Assembly: GCA_022565195.1 (NCBI GenBank)
Contig: JADFJZ010000047.1
Location: 1-7,933 of the forward strand
Origin: Planctomycetota bacterium
GTDB lineage: Bacteria > Planctomycetota > Phycisphaerae > UBA1845 > CAIVHJ01
Reading direction: 5' to 3'
DNA length: 7,933 bases
Shown piece after piece: positions 1 to 6,294 of this stretch (position 1 is its first letter; the number at the start of each line of letters is the position of its first letter). The notes under the pieces are model-generated. The model did no database searches and was not told the DNA's origin. It was given only the letters and a program-made list of their open reading frames with translations. The position numbers and the translations under genes are program-made.

Positions 1-425
1 GCCGTGCGATTCGGCCGATCGCGCTGCGTATGGTCATGGAACTCGCGCAATTGATCCGCGCGGACTTCCCCGATCGCACGCTGAGCGGCATCGGCGGCGT
101 CGAGGACGGCGACGACGCAGCGATGTTCCTATTGGTGGGGGCGCACACTGTGCAAGTGTGTACCGGCGTGATGATCCACGGCTACGGCATGATCAACACA
201 CTGCGCGACGGATTGACGGCGTTCATGGCCAAGCACAACTTCGCGACCATCGACGACTTCCGAGGCCACAGCTTGCAGTACTTCACGACGCACGCCGACC
301 TCGTCGCCCGCCAGGCAAAGGCCCGCGCCGACGCGAAGGCCAAGAGAGAAGACATGATCCAGGAGGACAGCGAATGGAGCGGCGACAAGTTCGTCGAGCA
401 GAGTGACAAGCTTGTTTCGGAGTGA
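1..425 (+). CDS. preA: PreA-type dihydropyrimidine dehydrogenase, 3' part only
   Basis: This is the C-terminal part (140 codons visible from base 3) of a class-1 dihydroorotate-dehydrogenase-like flavoprotein of the PreA/dihydropyrimidine dehydrogenase type. Such enzymes reduce uracil and thymine, or oxidise the dihydro forms, on FMN in a TIM barrel. The reading frame is open to the left edge, so the start lies outside the window. Visible family signatures are RPIALRMV, then SGIGGVEDGDDAA and GAHTVQVCTGVM (the FMN-phosphate end of the barrel), then FRGHSLQYFTTHADLVARQ. After this comes a charged, Ala/Lys-rich helix of about 20 residues and a tail ending GDKFVEQSDKLVSE. E. coli PreA carries two 4Fe-4S clusters at this end. 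Here the only Cys is the one in VQVCTG, so the C-terminal ferredoxin domain is absent. The last 14 codons recur at 1051-1092. The family is clear; the exact substrate is inferred. Confidence 0.85.
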   Translation, partial: RAIRPIALRMVMELAQLIRADFPDRTLSGIGGVEDGDDAAMFLLVGAHTVQVCTGVMIHGYGMINTLRDGLTAFMAKHNFATIDDFRGHSLQYFTTHADLVARQAKARADAKAKREDMIQEDSEWSGDKFVEQSDKLVSE

Positions 426-429
426 TTCG
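381..429 (+). repeat. 49-bp direct repeat, copy 1 (end of preA)
   Basis: This copy contains the last 14 sense codons of preA, its TGA stop, and TTCG beyond it. It matches 1048-1096 at 46 of 49 positions. The three differences (AGT/AGC, CTT/CTC, GTT/GTG) all fall at third codon positions and are synonymous. The two copies start 667 bp apart and flank the DinB-family gene. Confidence 0.93.
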
Positions 430-470
430 AGGATCGTGGGGCTTCACACGATTGGGAAGAAATGAAAGAC

Positions 471-475
471 AGGAG
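471..475 (+). promoter_or_regulatory. Shine-Dalgarno site for the DinB-family gene
   Basis: AGGAG lies 8 nt before ATG 484, which supports that start. The GTG at 475-477, three codons upstream in frame, overlaps this site and is therefore less likely to be used. Confidence 0.75.
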
Positions 476-483
476 TGAAACTT

Positions 484-1026
484 ATGGCCGTAGCTGAACA
501 AGGACTGTGGGTGACTGATCCGGAGGCCTATCGGAAGAAGATGGACGGCTTGCTTGACGGTCGTGATCCGTTGGAGGTCATGTCCGAGACTGCGGACGTG
601 CTGGCTGGCATCGTGCGTGAGCACTCGCCTGAGCAACTGCGGAGCAGGCCTTTCGAAGGCAAGTGGACGCCCAATGAAGTGATCGGCCACTTGACCGATA
701 CCGAATGGGTCTACGGGTATCGCTTGAGGCTCATCCTGTGCGAAGAGGGTCCGACCGTGCTGGGGATTGACCAAGAGGCGTGGGTCACGCGGCAGGGTCA
801 CAATGAACGTGAACCGGAGGAGTTGGTCGCCGCGTTCCGCGCTTCGCGGGAGCAGAACCTGCGGATTTGGCGCGGGCTTTCGCCGGAAGACTTGAAGCGC
901 GCCGGACAGCATGACGAGCGCGGTTCCGAAGCGCTTGGCCAGATGCTCCCGATGCTCGCCGGGCACGACCTGTCGCACATCGACCAGATCCGGCGCTACT
1001 TGGCGGCTATTGCAGGAGGTGCCTGA
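484..1026 (+). CDS. DinB/YfiT-fold (DinB_2) family protein
   Basis: This is a 180-residue protein of the DinB superfamily, a four-helix-bundle fold that usually binds one divalent metal through three histidines. Members include thiol-dependent S-transferases and many uncharacterised stress proteins. The expected pattern is present: KWTPNEVIGHLTDTE (His69) in the first half and GHDLSHIDQIRR (His161, His165) near the C-terminus, giving the usual metal triad. Length is normal for the family. It has no signal peptide or membrane segment, so it should be cytosolic. ATG 484 is chosen over GTG 475 because AGGAG sits 8 nt upstream. The gene lies 58 bp after preA in the same direction and could be read with it. 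It is bracketed by two copies of the preA tail, which suggests it arrived by a local rearrangement. The substrate cannot be told from sequence. Confidence 0.9.
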   Translation: MAVAEQGLWVTDPEAYRKKMDGLLDGRDPLEVMSETADVLAGIVREHSPEQLRSRPFEGKWTPNEVIGHLTDTEWVYGYRLRLILCEEGPTVLGIDQEAWVTRQGHNEREPEELVAAFRASREQNLRIWRGLSPEDLKRAGQHDERGSEALGQMLPMLAGHDLSHIDQIRRYLAAIAGGA

Positions 1027-1038
1027 GGCGGCAATGGC

Positions 1039-1092
1039 ATGCGGGACGGCGACAAGTTCGTCGAGCAGAGCGACAAGCTCGTGTCGGAGTGA
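1039..1092 (+). pseudogene. Remnant: detached second copy of the preA C-terminal tail
   Basis: ATG 1039 opens a 17-codon frame that ends with the same 14 residues as the upstream preA gene (GDKFVEQSDKLVSE) and a TGA. It is in the same frame as the DinB-family gene and is separated from it by that gene's TGA (1024-1026) plus four codons. No ribosome-binding site is evident, so independent translation is doubtful. The best reading is the leftover 3' end of a second preA-like gene. The residue before GDKF is Asp here and Ser in the intact gene, so the source was probably a related allele or paralog and not an exact copy. Confidence 0.7.
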
Positions 1093-1096
1093 TTCG
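1048..1096 (+). repeat. 49-bp direct repeat, copy 2
   Basis: Partner of 381-429, 46 of 49 identical, with only synonymous third-position differences. Similarity stops abruptly on the left at 1048. On the right it runs into a short tandem repeat. Confidence 0.93.
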
Positions 1097-1110
1097 TGAT
1101 TCGTGATTCG
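1090..1110 (+). repeat. TGATTCG tandem repeat, three units
   Basis: Three perfect head-to-tail copies of the heptamer TGATTCG. The first unit contains the stop codon of the preA-tail remnant and is the right end of the 49-bp repeat. Copy 1 of the long repeat has only one unit (423-429), so the heptamer was expanded in copy 2, probably by slippage. Confidence 0.85.
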
Positions 1111-1155
1111 AGAGATTCCGATTGGGGTGCCACTGGCGACTTGGGAAGCGCAACT

Positions 1156-3111
1156 TCAACTCGGATGTTGCTGGGCCTTATGGAGGTTCTCTCGAGCGTT
1201 GATGTCGTCTGGTTTCAATTGCAGAGCGCGCCGGAACTGGGCCAGGGCCTCTTCTCTGCGGCCGACCGACATCAAGGCTGTGCCGAGGTTGTTGCAGGCC
1301 GGCACAAACATTGGGTCGATACGCAGGGCGGTGCGATAGTGGGCGATGGCCTCTTCGGGCTTTCCGCCTTTGAGCAAAATGTTGGCGAGGTTCACGTGGG
1401 CCATGGCGTATCTGTCGTCCAGACGCAGCGCTTCGGCATAGCAGGCCGCCGCTTTCGCGAACTCACCCTGCTTCTCCCAGGTAGTGCCCAGATTGTTGTG
1501 CGCGACCGGCAGGTTGCTGTTGCACCGCAGCGCTTCGGCATAGCTGGCCCGCGCTTGTTCCATCTTTCCCTGGCGAGCGAGCGCCATACCGACGTTGACA
1601 TGAGCATCAGCGTAGTTCGGCCAGTTGGTCAGCGCCTCTCGGCAATGGGCCAGCGCCTTCTCAAGCTGCCCTTGGTGCAGCATGGCCACACCCAGGTTGT
1701 TGTGGGCTTCGGCGTAATCGGGGCGGAGTTGCAGTGCTTGCAAATAGCAGGCCTGCGCCCGTTCAAACTCACGCTGCGCTGCCCAAGCGGCCCCCAGGTT
1801 GTTGTGGGCACGGGCGTTCTCGGGGTGTGCCGCGATGACGCTGCTCCAGAGCGAATTGACGCTGCGGTAGTCCGCGTTACGCTCATAGGTCAAGTAGCCG
1901 CACGCAGCGACCATGACGCCGACCGCGCCGAGGGCCAGACGCGTGCGCGTACGATGCTGCACGACCAGGCGGCGCAGCAAGTGTTCGCCGCAACCAAGCG
2001 TGAGCACCACAACCGCCGCCAACGGCAGATACATGCGATGTTCCACCGCCAAGTCCCGGATCGGCATGATGCTCGACGTGGGCAACAAGATCAGAAAGAA
2101 CGCTGCCCCCACAAAGCCCCACGCCCGCCGACGCCAAAGCGCCCATATTGTTCCCAGCAGGAGCAGCCCGATGACGATCGCGGGCAGCACGATCTCGCCC
2201 CATCCCTGCGCGACGGGCCAATCGTAATCGAAACAGAGCGGCGCAGGCCAAAACGCCAGCTTCAAGTAATGAAGGATCACGCCGGGTTGCGATTGAGCGT
2301 ATTGCAACGGGGCGACGGCTTCGACATCGAACCTGAGCGAGAAGTACCGCGTTGGATCTTGGACGATCGACGGGCCGAGGAAGATCAATCCCGGCGCCGC
2401 CATGGCGAGGTACAAAGGCCAGCGTTTGCGGATCGCCCGGCCGATCGAGCCACTGAGGAGCGCAAAATCGAAGAGGAACAGCACCGGCAGGCAAGTGACC
2501 ATGATCTCCTTGGCGCCCAAGCCGCACGAATGAGCAATGAACGCGGCGACATACCATCGCCAAGCGTGTCCCGACCGTGCCCCGCGAACCACGCAGTACA
2601 AAGTCAAAAAATAGAGCAGGCCCATCAACGATTCGCCGCGCTGAATGATGTACGTAACGCTCTGCGTTTGCAGCGGATGCACGACCCAAATCAGCGCCGC
2701 CGCCGGGGCCAGCCAGCGCGCAGACTGCGCATAGCGCTCGCGCAAAGAATCCAGCAGCAATGTGCGTCGAACCAATCCGTACAGCGTCAGGGCGGCGAGA
2801 ATGTGGATGGCGAGATTCACGGCATGATAGGACCACACCTCCAGGCCGCTGATCGCATAGTTGATGGCCAAGGTGTAAAACAGCAGCGGTCGCAGCGTGC
2901 GCCCCATGGCATCCCAAGGCGGCCACAGATGCCGGATGCCGGGATTATCGACGATCCAGGGCAGATCATCGAAGATGAACGCCCCGCCGAAGCTATTGAA
3001 ATAGGCCCCCATCCCGCATGCTGCAATCAGCAACGGGGCAGCAATCACAGCCCAGGAATTGGTCTTCGGGCATGTCGAAGCGCTTCGTCTCACGAGACCA
3101 TTTCCCGTCAC
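1156..3111 (-). CDS. TMTC-like GT-C membrane protein with C-terminal TPRs
   Basis: A 651-residue integral membrane protein. Residues 20 to about 415 form a multi-pass domain resembling the membrane part of animal TMTC1-4 (O-mannosyltransferases, DUF1736) and their bacterial relatives. Landmarks are FIFDDLPWIVDNP (45-57, with the Asp48-Asp49 pair expected in the first external loop of GT-C enzymes), YHAVNLAIHILAALTLYGLV, HPLQTQSVTYIIQRGESL, GAKEIMVTCLPVLFLFDF and EHRMYLP. Residues 433-636 are six consecutive 34-residue TPRs (NNLG at position 3-6, then A, Y and P at the canonical places). The likely role is a polyprenyl-phosphate-sugar-dependent glycosyltransferase or scaffold at the cytoplasmic membrane; this is inferred from fold only. 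It is the last of four same-strand genes and starts 45 bp after the VanZ-like gene. The start is uncertain: GTG 3111 has no clear Shine-Dalgarno site, and GTG 3093 (residue 7) is an alternative. Confidence 0.85.
   Translation of the reverse strand: MTGNGLVRRSASTCPKTNSWAVIAAPLLIAACGMGAYFNSFGGAFIFDDLPWIVDNPGIRHLWPPWDAMGRTLRPLLFYTLAINYAISGLEVWSYHAVNLAIHILAALTLYGLVRRTLLLDSLRERYAQSARWLAPAAALIWVVHPLQTQSVTYIIQRGESLMGLLYFLTLYCVVRGARSGHAWRWYVAAFIAHSCGLGAKEIMVTCLPVLFLFDFALLSGSIGRAIRKRWPLYLAMAAPGLIFLGPSIVQDPTRYFSLRFDVEAVAPLQYAQSQPGVILHYLKLAFWPAPLCFDYDWPVAQGWGEIVLPAIVIGLLLLGTIWALWRRRAWGFVGAAFFLILLPTSSIMPIRDLAVEHRMYLPLAAVVVLTLGCGEHLLRRLVVQHRTRTRLALGAVGVMVAACGYLTYERNADYRSVNSLWSSVIAAHPENARAHNNLGAAWAAQREFERAQACYLQALQLRPDYAEAHNNLGVAMLHQGQLEKALAHCREALTNWPNYADAHVNVGMALARQGKMEQARASYAEALRCNSNLPVAHNNLGTTWEKQGEFAKAAACYAEALRLDDRYAMAHVNLANILLKGGKPEEAIAHYRTALRIDPMFVPACNNLGTALMSVGRREEALAQFRRALQLKPDDINARENLHKAQQHPS
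1204..1815 (-). repeat. Coding tandem repeat, six 102-bp TPR units
   Basis: This segment encodes the six TPRs (residues 433-636). Some units still match at DNA level: a 17-bp exact match at 1424-1440 and 1526-1542 is offset by exactly 102 bp (34 codons). This points to growth of the array by duplication of whole TPR units. Confidence 0.8.
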
Positions 3112-3156
3112 TCATTGCCGTTGCATACGACTCCACTCGCGGTTCGCCAGCCGCGC

Positions 3157-4116
3157 CTAACGCAGGCGGCGGAACTGAAGCGCGAGTCGAAAGTCGAGGA
3201 ACACATAGAACGCCGTCATCCCTGCGATCATCAGCAGGCCTTCCCAGGGCATGAGCACGTGGCAGGTCTTGCCCCAATAGGATGTAGTATAGAACTCCGC
3301 GGGCGGGGGCCCGATGCTCCGGAGCACAATCCACGCGCCCGACTCGCAGTACAGAGCGACCTCGCCCAGCACGGCGAGCAGCCCCGCAAGGAGCGCGATT
3401 CCCGTCGCGATGAGAAAGGCCGGCGACTTGAGAAATCGGCCGAGCGAGTACGGGGGCGCCGGCGCCACCTCGGGATTCGGCCTGAGCAGCACCGCCAGTG
3501 TCAACACGCCGATCGCCGCCCCTTCGAGATTCAGAATCATATCGTTGAAGTCCAGATACTGAGGCTCGTGCCGGTTGAGCACCCAGTATTGGTAGCTTTC
3601 GTCGATCGCTCCGAGGATCGTCACCAGCAAGACGGTCTCACCGAACCGCGGCGTGACGGCGAATACGATGACCGCCAGCAGGGCATATTGCACGAAGTGA
3701 ATGCTCTCGGTATTGATCATGAACAGCCGCGTATATGCCATCACCACGAATGCCGCCGTCACGACGCAATAGAAGATCTTCAGGAACTTCTGCGGAGCGT
3801 GCCGCAGGCGCGCGGGAATCATGACTGCGGCCACGAGCAGCAGGAGCAGGGCGACGACCGTGACCAGCGTGTTGGTTCCCGCCGGCGTGAGGCTGTCCTG
3901 AATCCACTTGGCGATGTGCTGGACGGTCTCGTGCGTGAAGATGTTGGCCACGAGGTATGCGAGCGCCAAGACCGTCGTGAATCGCTTGTGATTCGAAAGC
4001 CAGTTCAAGAGAGTTTCCCAATCGCAACATTTGAGCCGGGCATGGTACCAGAGCCCACGGTTGGTCCACAAGCAGCGGGAGCGCTCGGGAAACGACCTTG
4101 CGAAGTGGACACGCAC
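3157..4116 (-). CDS. VanZ-like multi-pass membrane protein
   Basis: A hydrophobic protein of 319 residues as drawn. Residues 138-205 match the VanZ pattern: SIHFVQYALLA (His140), then LGAIDESYQYW (Asp172-Glu173), then LDFNDMILNLEGAAIG (Asp189, Asp192, Asn196, Gly199). VanZ-like proteins are small membrane proteins linked to teicoplanin resistance in some Gram-positives but mostly of unknown function. About seven membrane segments are visible, including 47-61, 83-100, 113-133, 143-155, 232-252 and 286-306. The protein is longer than a minimal VanZ, with an extra C-terminal pair of helices. GTG 4116 is the first in-frame start, and AGGAGGG (4133-4139) is 16-17 nt upstream, which is long. The first 36 residues look non-membrane and Cys/Arg-rich, so a later start such as TTG 4008 is possible. 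It lies 45 bp after the PhoU-like gene and 45 bp before the TMTC-like gene, so co-transcription is likely. Confidence 0.75.
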   Translation of the reverse strand: MRVHFARSFPERSRCLWTNRGLWYHARLKCCDWETLLNWLSNHKRFTTVLALAYLVANIFTHETVQHIAKWIQDSLTPAGTNTLVTVVALLLLLVAAVMIPARLRHAPQKFLKIFYCVVTAAFVVMAYTRLFMINTESIHFVQYALLAVIVFAVTPRFGETVLLVTILGAIDESYQYWVLNRHEPQYLDFNDMILNLEGAAIGVLTLAVLLRPNPEVAPAPPYSLGRFLKSPAFLIATGIALLAGLLAVLGEVALYCESGAWIVLRSIGPPPAEFYTTSYWGKTCHVLMPWEGLLMIAGMTAFYVFLDFRLALQFRRLR

Positions 4117-4161
4117 TTGAACTCGCCGAAGTCCCTCCTCGGGCGCTGCTCGATTCCTCGG

Positions 4162-4842
4162 CTAGCTCTTCTTCGATCCCGCTTCATAGTAGTAGCCCAG
4201 CATGTCCACGGGCGAGGTGATGGCGGAGCAAATATTGGAGAGGTGGGAACTGATCCGCTTGTAGTGTCGGGCGAGCAACGCTTGTGCCGCGGGCTCCTTG
4301 GCCGGGCTTTCTTCCGCTTGCAAAATTTGTTGAACCAGGGAGTCCGTCTGCTGAGAGATGCCTCCCGCAGATTCGATGACTTGCTGAGCCACGATCACAT
4401 CTCCGCCGCTGAATGCCTGCCGAGTTTGCGGCATCATTTGCTCGACCTTGCGGCGGACATCCTGAAGCTCGCCCACGTGCATCGAGGCATAGCGGGACGC
4501 GCCGCAGTACAGCAGGACCTCGAAGATATTCTTGCAATAGTCCCCGATCCGCTCGGCGTCCTTGGTGACGACCATCAGCATCATGCACGTGCTCGCATCT
4601 TCGCCGGGATTGACGGTCAAGTGAGTCAAGACGCGATAGCGAATACTGCGTTCCAACTCGTTGATGCGTCGATCGTTGGCATAGATTCCGTTACGGACTT
4701 TCTGCAGATCCGCGGCGCTGACGTTGTCGGGGCTGGTTTGAGAAAACACCCAATCTGCTTTGTCCAGCATTTGGTCGAATCTCTGCAGCATCTCGCGAAG
4801 CGCATCCCCGCCGCGGAACGCTTCGATCAGGTTCTTCAGCAT
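4162..4842 (-). CDS. PhoU-domain protein paired with the Na/Pi symporter
   Basis: A 226-residue, mostly helical, soluble protein with a PhoU-like repeat. The first half carries the metal-binding signature TKDAERIGDYCKNIFE (Glu97-Arg98-Ile99-Gly100-Asp101). The second half has the matching segment ARHYKRISSHLSNI (191-204), but Lys195 and Ser199 replace the usual acidic residues. PhoU proteins restrain phosphate uptake and signalling. In the E. coli YjbB type, a PhoU domain is fused to the C-terminus of a Na/Pi transporter. Here the two parts are separate adjacent genes 27 bp apart, so a regulatory partner role for the upstream symporter is the natural inference. The ATG start is firm: AGGAGG (4850-4855 on the opposite strand) is 7 nt upstream. 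There is no pst operon in view, so this is unlikely to be classical PhoU. Confidence 0.85.
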   Translation of the reverse strand: MLKNLIEAFRGGDALREMLQRFDQMLDKADWVFSQTSPDNVSAADLQKVRNGIYANDRRINELERSIRYRVLTHLTVNPGEDASTCMMLMVVTKDAERIGDYCKNIFEVLLYCGASRYASMHVGELQDVRRKVEQMMPQTRQAFSGGDVIVAQQVIESAGGISQQTDSLVQQILQAEESPAKEPAAQALLARHYKRISSHLSNICSAITSPVDMLGYYYEAGSKKS

Positions 4843-4849
4843 TGCGGCA

Positions 4850-4855
4850 CCTCCT
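4850..4855 (-). promoter_or_regulatory. Shine-Dalgarno site for the PhoU-like gene
   Basis: AGGAGG on the minus strand, followed by TG, with 7 nt before ATG 4842. It lies in the 27-bp gap after the symporter gene and implies efficient independent initiation within a shared mRNA. Confidence 0.8.
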
Positions 4856-4869
4856 GCCGGCGGCCCTTC

Positions 4870-6099
4870 CTACCGGAACAGCGAAAATACGTAGATACAC
4901 ACGACCGGCATCACGACGAACATACCCGCAATGTAGAGCAGTGCAACGTATCGGTTGCGGGCGACAAACCGAGCCAACAACTCAGACAAAGAGATCGGTA
5001 TCCGTCGCAACGGGATAAAAATCGCAGCCCCGATCAAATTGAACAGCAAATGCACAAACGCCACCATGACGGAGCCGCTGGTCGGCGCGGCGGCAGCGGC
5101 CAGCAGGCCGGTGCAGGTCGTTCCAATGTTGGCGCCCACCATATAGGGAAAGACCTGCCTGAGCGTGAGCACGCCCGCGCCCACAAAGGGAATGATCAGA
5201 CTTGTCGTCACGCTGCTCGATTGCACCATGACGGTGATGACGATTCCCACAATCAGAGCCACGCAGGCATTGGAGAAGAAGAAGCGTCGGAACAACGCCT
5301 CCAGTCTTCCGAGCATCAACCCCTTGAGTATGCGGACCAGCATGATCAGGGCGACGAACAAGAAAAACGCGCCGGTCAGTGCGACAATTATGCCGACGGC
5401 ATTGCTGTCCAGATTCAATCCGTCGGCCAGGAAATGTTTGTACTGGTTGATCAATGGCTTGGTAATCGTGCTGATGAACCCCCCGCCGATCTTGAGATCC
5501 TCCGGCAAATTGAATACGTTCGCCAACCACTGCGCCGGCGTACTGAGAAACCCGAAGAAATACTCCAGCGGCAGGAGTAAACAGACGGTCAGATAGTTGA
5601 AGATGTCGTGGACGGTGGCCGCGGCGAACGCCGCCCGGAACTCGTGGCGGTGGCGCAGATGCGCCAGGCTCACCAGTGTATTGGTCACGCTGGTCCCGAT
5701 GTTGGCTCCCATGATTGCCGGAACCGCGTGCCGTGGATCGAGCGTGCCGGCGGCCACCAGCGCGATGATGAATGAAGTCGTGAATGACGAACTCTGAACG
5801 ATGGAAGTGATCAGAATCCCTACTGCCAAACCGACGAACGGGTTATTTGCAGCAGCGAACAATTTGTGAATGCTGGCGTCGTTGGCGGGATCCTGGGCGT
5901 AGGTTTTGAGTCCCCCGCCCATCGCCTTTATCGAAACGAGGAACAAGTACAGAAAGAACATCGCGCCGGCGATGCGGATGCAGGTCGTCATCCAGCCTGA
6001 CGACTGATGCGCAAGGACGGGCGTAGGACACACCTGCGCGGTCCCTGCTTCGGAAGTCCCGCCCGGCAATGTGGCGGCGTCTGAGGATTCGCTGACCAT
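4870..6099 (-). CDS. Na+/phosphate cotransporter, SLC34/NptA-like
   Basis: A 409-residue membrane transporter of the Na/Pi cotransporter family (Pfam Na_Pi_cotrans; SLC34, Vibrio NptA). It has the family's two inverted repeats, each with a QSSS motif: TSIVQSSSFTTS (QSSS at 102-105) and TVMVQSSSVTTS (293-296). Each is followed by a GANIGT loop (131-136 and 322-327). These parts form the Na+ and Pi sites, so Na+-driven Pi uptake across the cytoplasmic membrane is the expected function. There is no fused C-terminal PhoU domain, but a separate PhoU-like gene follows after 27 bp. ATG 6099 has no good Shine-Dalgarno site, and the first 36 residues are soluble and low-complexity, so ATG 5991 (residue 37, just before the first membrane helix) is a reasonable alternative start. 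It is the first gene of the four-gene leftward cluster and is divergent from an OPA-family transporter. Confidence 0.9.
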   Translation of the reverse strand: MVSESSDAATLPGGTSEAGTAQVCPTPVLAHQSSGWMTTCIRIAGAMFFLYLFLVSIKAMGGGLKTYAQDPANDASIHKLFAAANNPFVGLAVGILITSIVQSSSFTTSFIIALVAAGTLDPRHAVPAIMGANIGTSVTNTLVSLAHLRHRHEFRAAFAAATVHDIFNYLTVCLLLPLEYFFGFLSTPAQWLANVFNLPEDLKIGGGFISTITKPLINQYKHFLADGLNLDSNAVGIIVALTGAFFLFVALIMLVRILKGLMLGRLEALFRRFFFSNACVALIVGIVITVMVQSSSVTTSLIIPFVGAGVLTLRQVFPYMVGANIGTTCTGLLAAAAAPTSGSVMVAFVHLLFNLIGAAIFIPLRRIPISLSELLARFVARNRYVALLYIAGMFVVMPVVCIYVFSLFR

Positions 6100-6224
6100 A
6101 TTCAGGATGTTCCCAAAAACAGGGCTCGGCGCGATGAGTCTTCAGACCCGTGGTGCTGTAGCGCGCGGGAGCTTAGCCCAGGCATGTGTGGATTGCAATG
6201 GAATAGTATCAAAATGCGTCACAC

Positions 6225-6248
6225 GCTGGCGCCCATGCGGGCTGGCGC
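6225..6248. repeat. Paired GCTGGCGC direct repeats upstream of a promoter
   Basis: Exact 8-bp copies at 6225-6232 and 6241-6248, 16 bp apart start to start and ending 9 bp before the predicted -35 at 6258. The position suits an activator site, but spacing is not a whole helical turn multiple and the motif is GC-rich, so chance is possible. Confidence 0.4.
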
Positions 6249-6257
6249 TGAGAGTGG

Positions 6258-6286
6258 TTTACACTTGGCAGTGCGGCGAGTATGAT
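6258..6286 (+). promoter_or_regulatory. Sigma70-type promoter for the OPA transporter
   Basis: TTTACA (6258-6263) matches the -35 consensus at 5 of 6 positions. After a 17-bp spacer, TATGAT (6281-6286) matches the -10 at 5 of 6. Transcription would begin near 6293 and run rightward with a leader of about 310 nt before the TTG start of the transporter. It is one of the few AT-rich spots in the spacer. Confidence 0.65.
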
Positions 6287-6294
6287 TCACCGAC

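Noticed and set aside
283..978. Minus-strand ORF of 231 codons opposite the DinB gene
   Set aside because: Antisense to a protein with a complete DinB His triad, and the product lacks any recognisable fold.
381..1096. DinB gene as the cargo of a transposon or insertion sequence
   Set aside because: There is no transposase, no terminal inverted repeats, and the flanking repeats are coding preA sequence much longer than a target-site duplication.
1204..1815. Regular repeats as a possible CRISPR array
   Set aside because: The 102-bp periodicity is imperfect and encodes 34-residue TPRs in a continuous reading frame.
1883..2926. Minus-strand ORF of 347 codons inside the TMTC-like gene
   Set aside because: It is an alternate frame of a GC-rich gene. 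The overlapping frame has coherent membrane helices and conserved motifs; this one does not.
3138..3155. CGCGG/CCGCG inverted repeat between the VanZ-like and TMTC-like genes
   Set aside because: Only a 5-bp stem with an 8-nt loop and no T-tract, which is expected by chance in GC-rich DNA.
1096..5580. Giant + strand ORF of 1494 codons
   Set aside because: It is exactly codon-registered against four minus-strand genes with clear family motifs. Its translation is rich in Arg, Gln, His and Asp with no recognisable domain.
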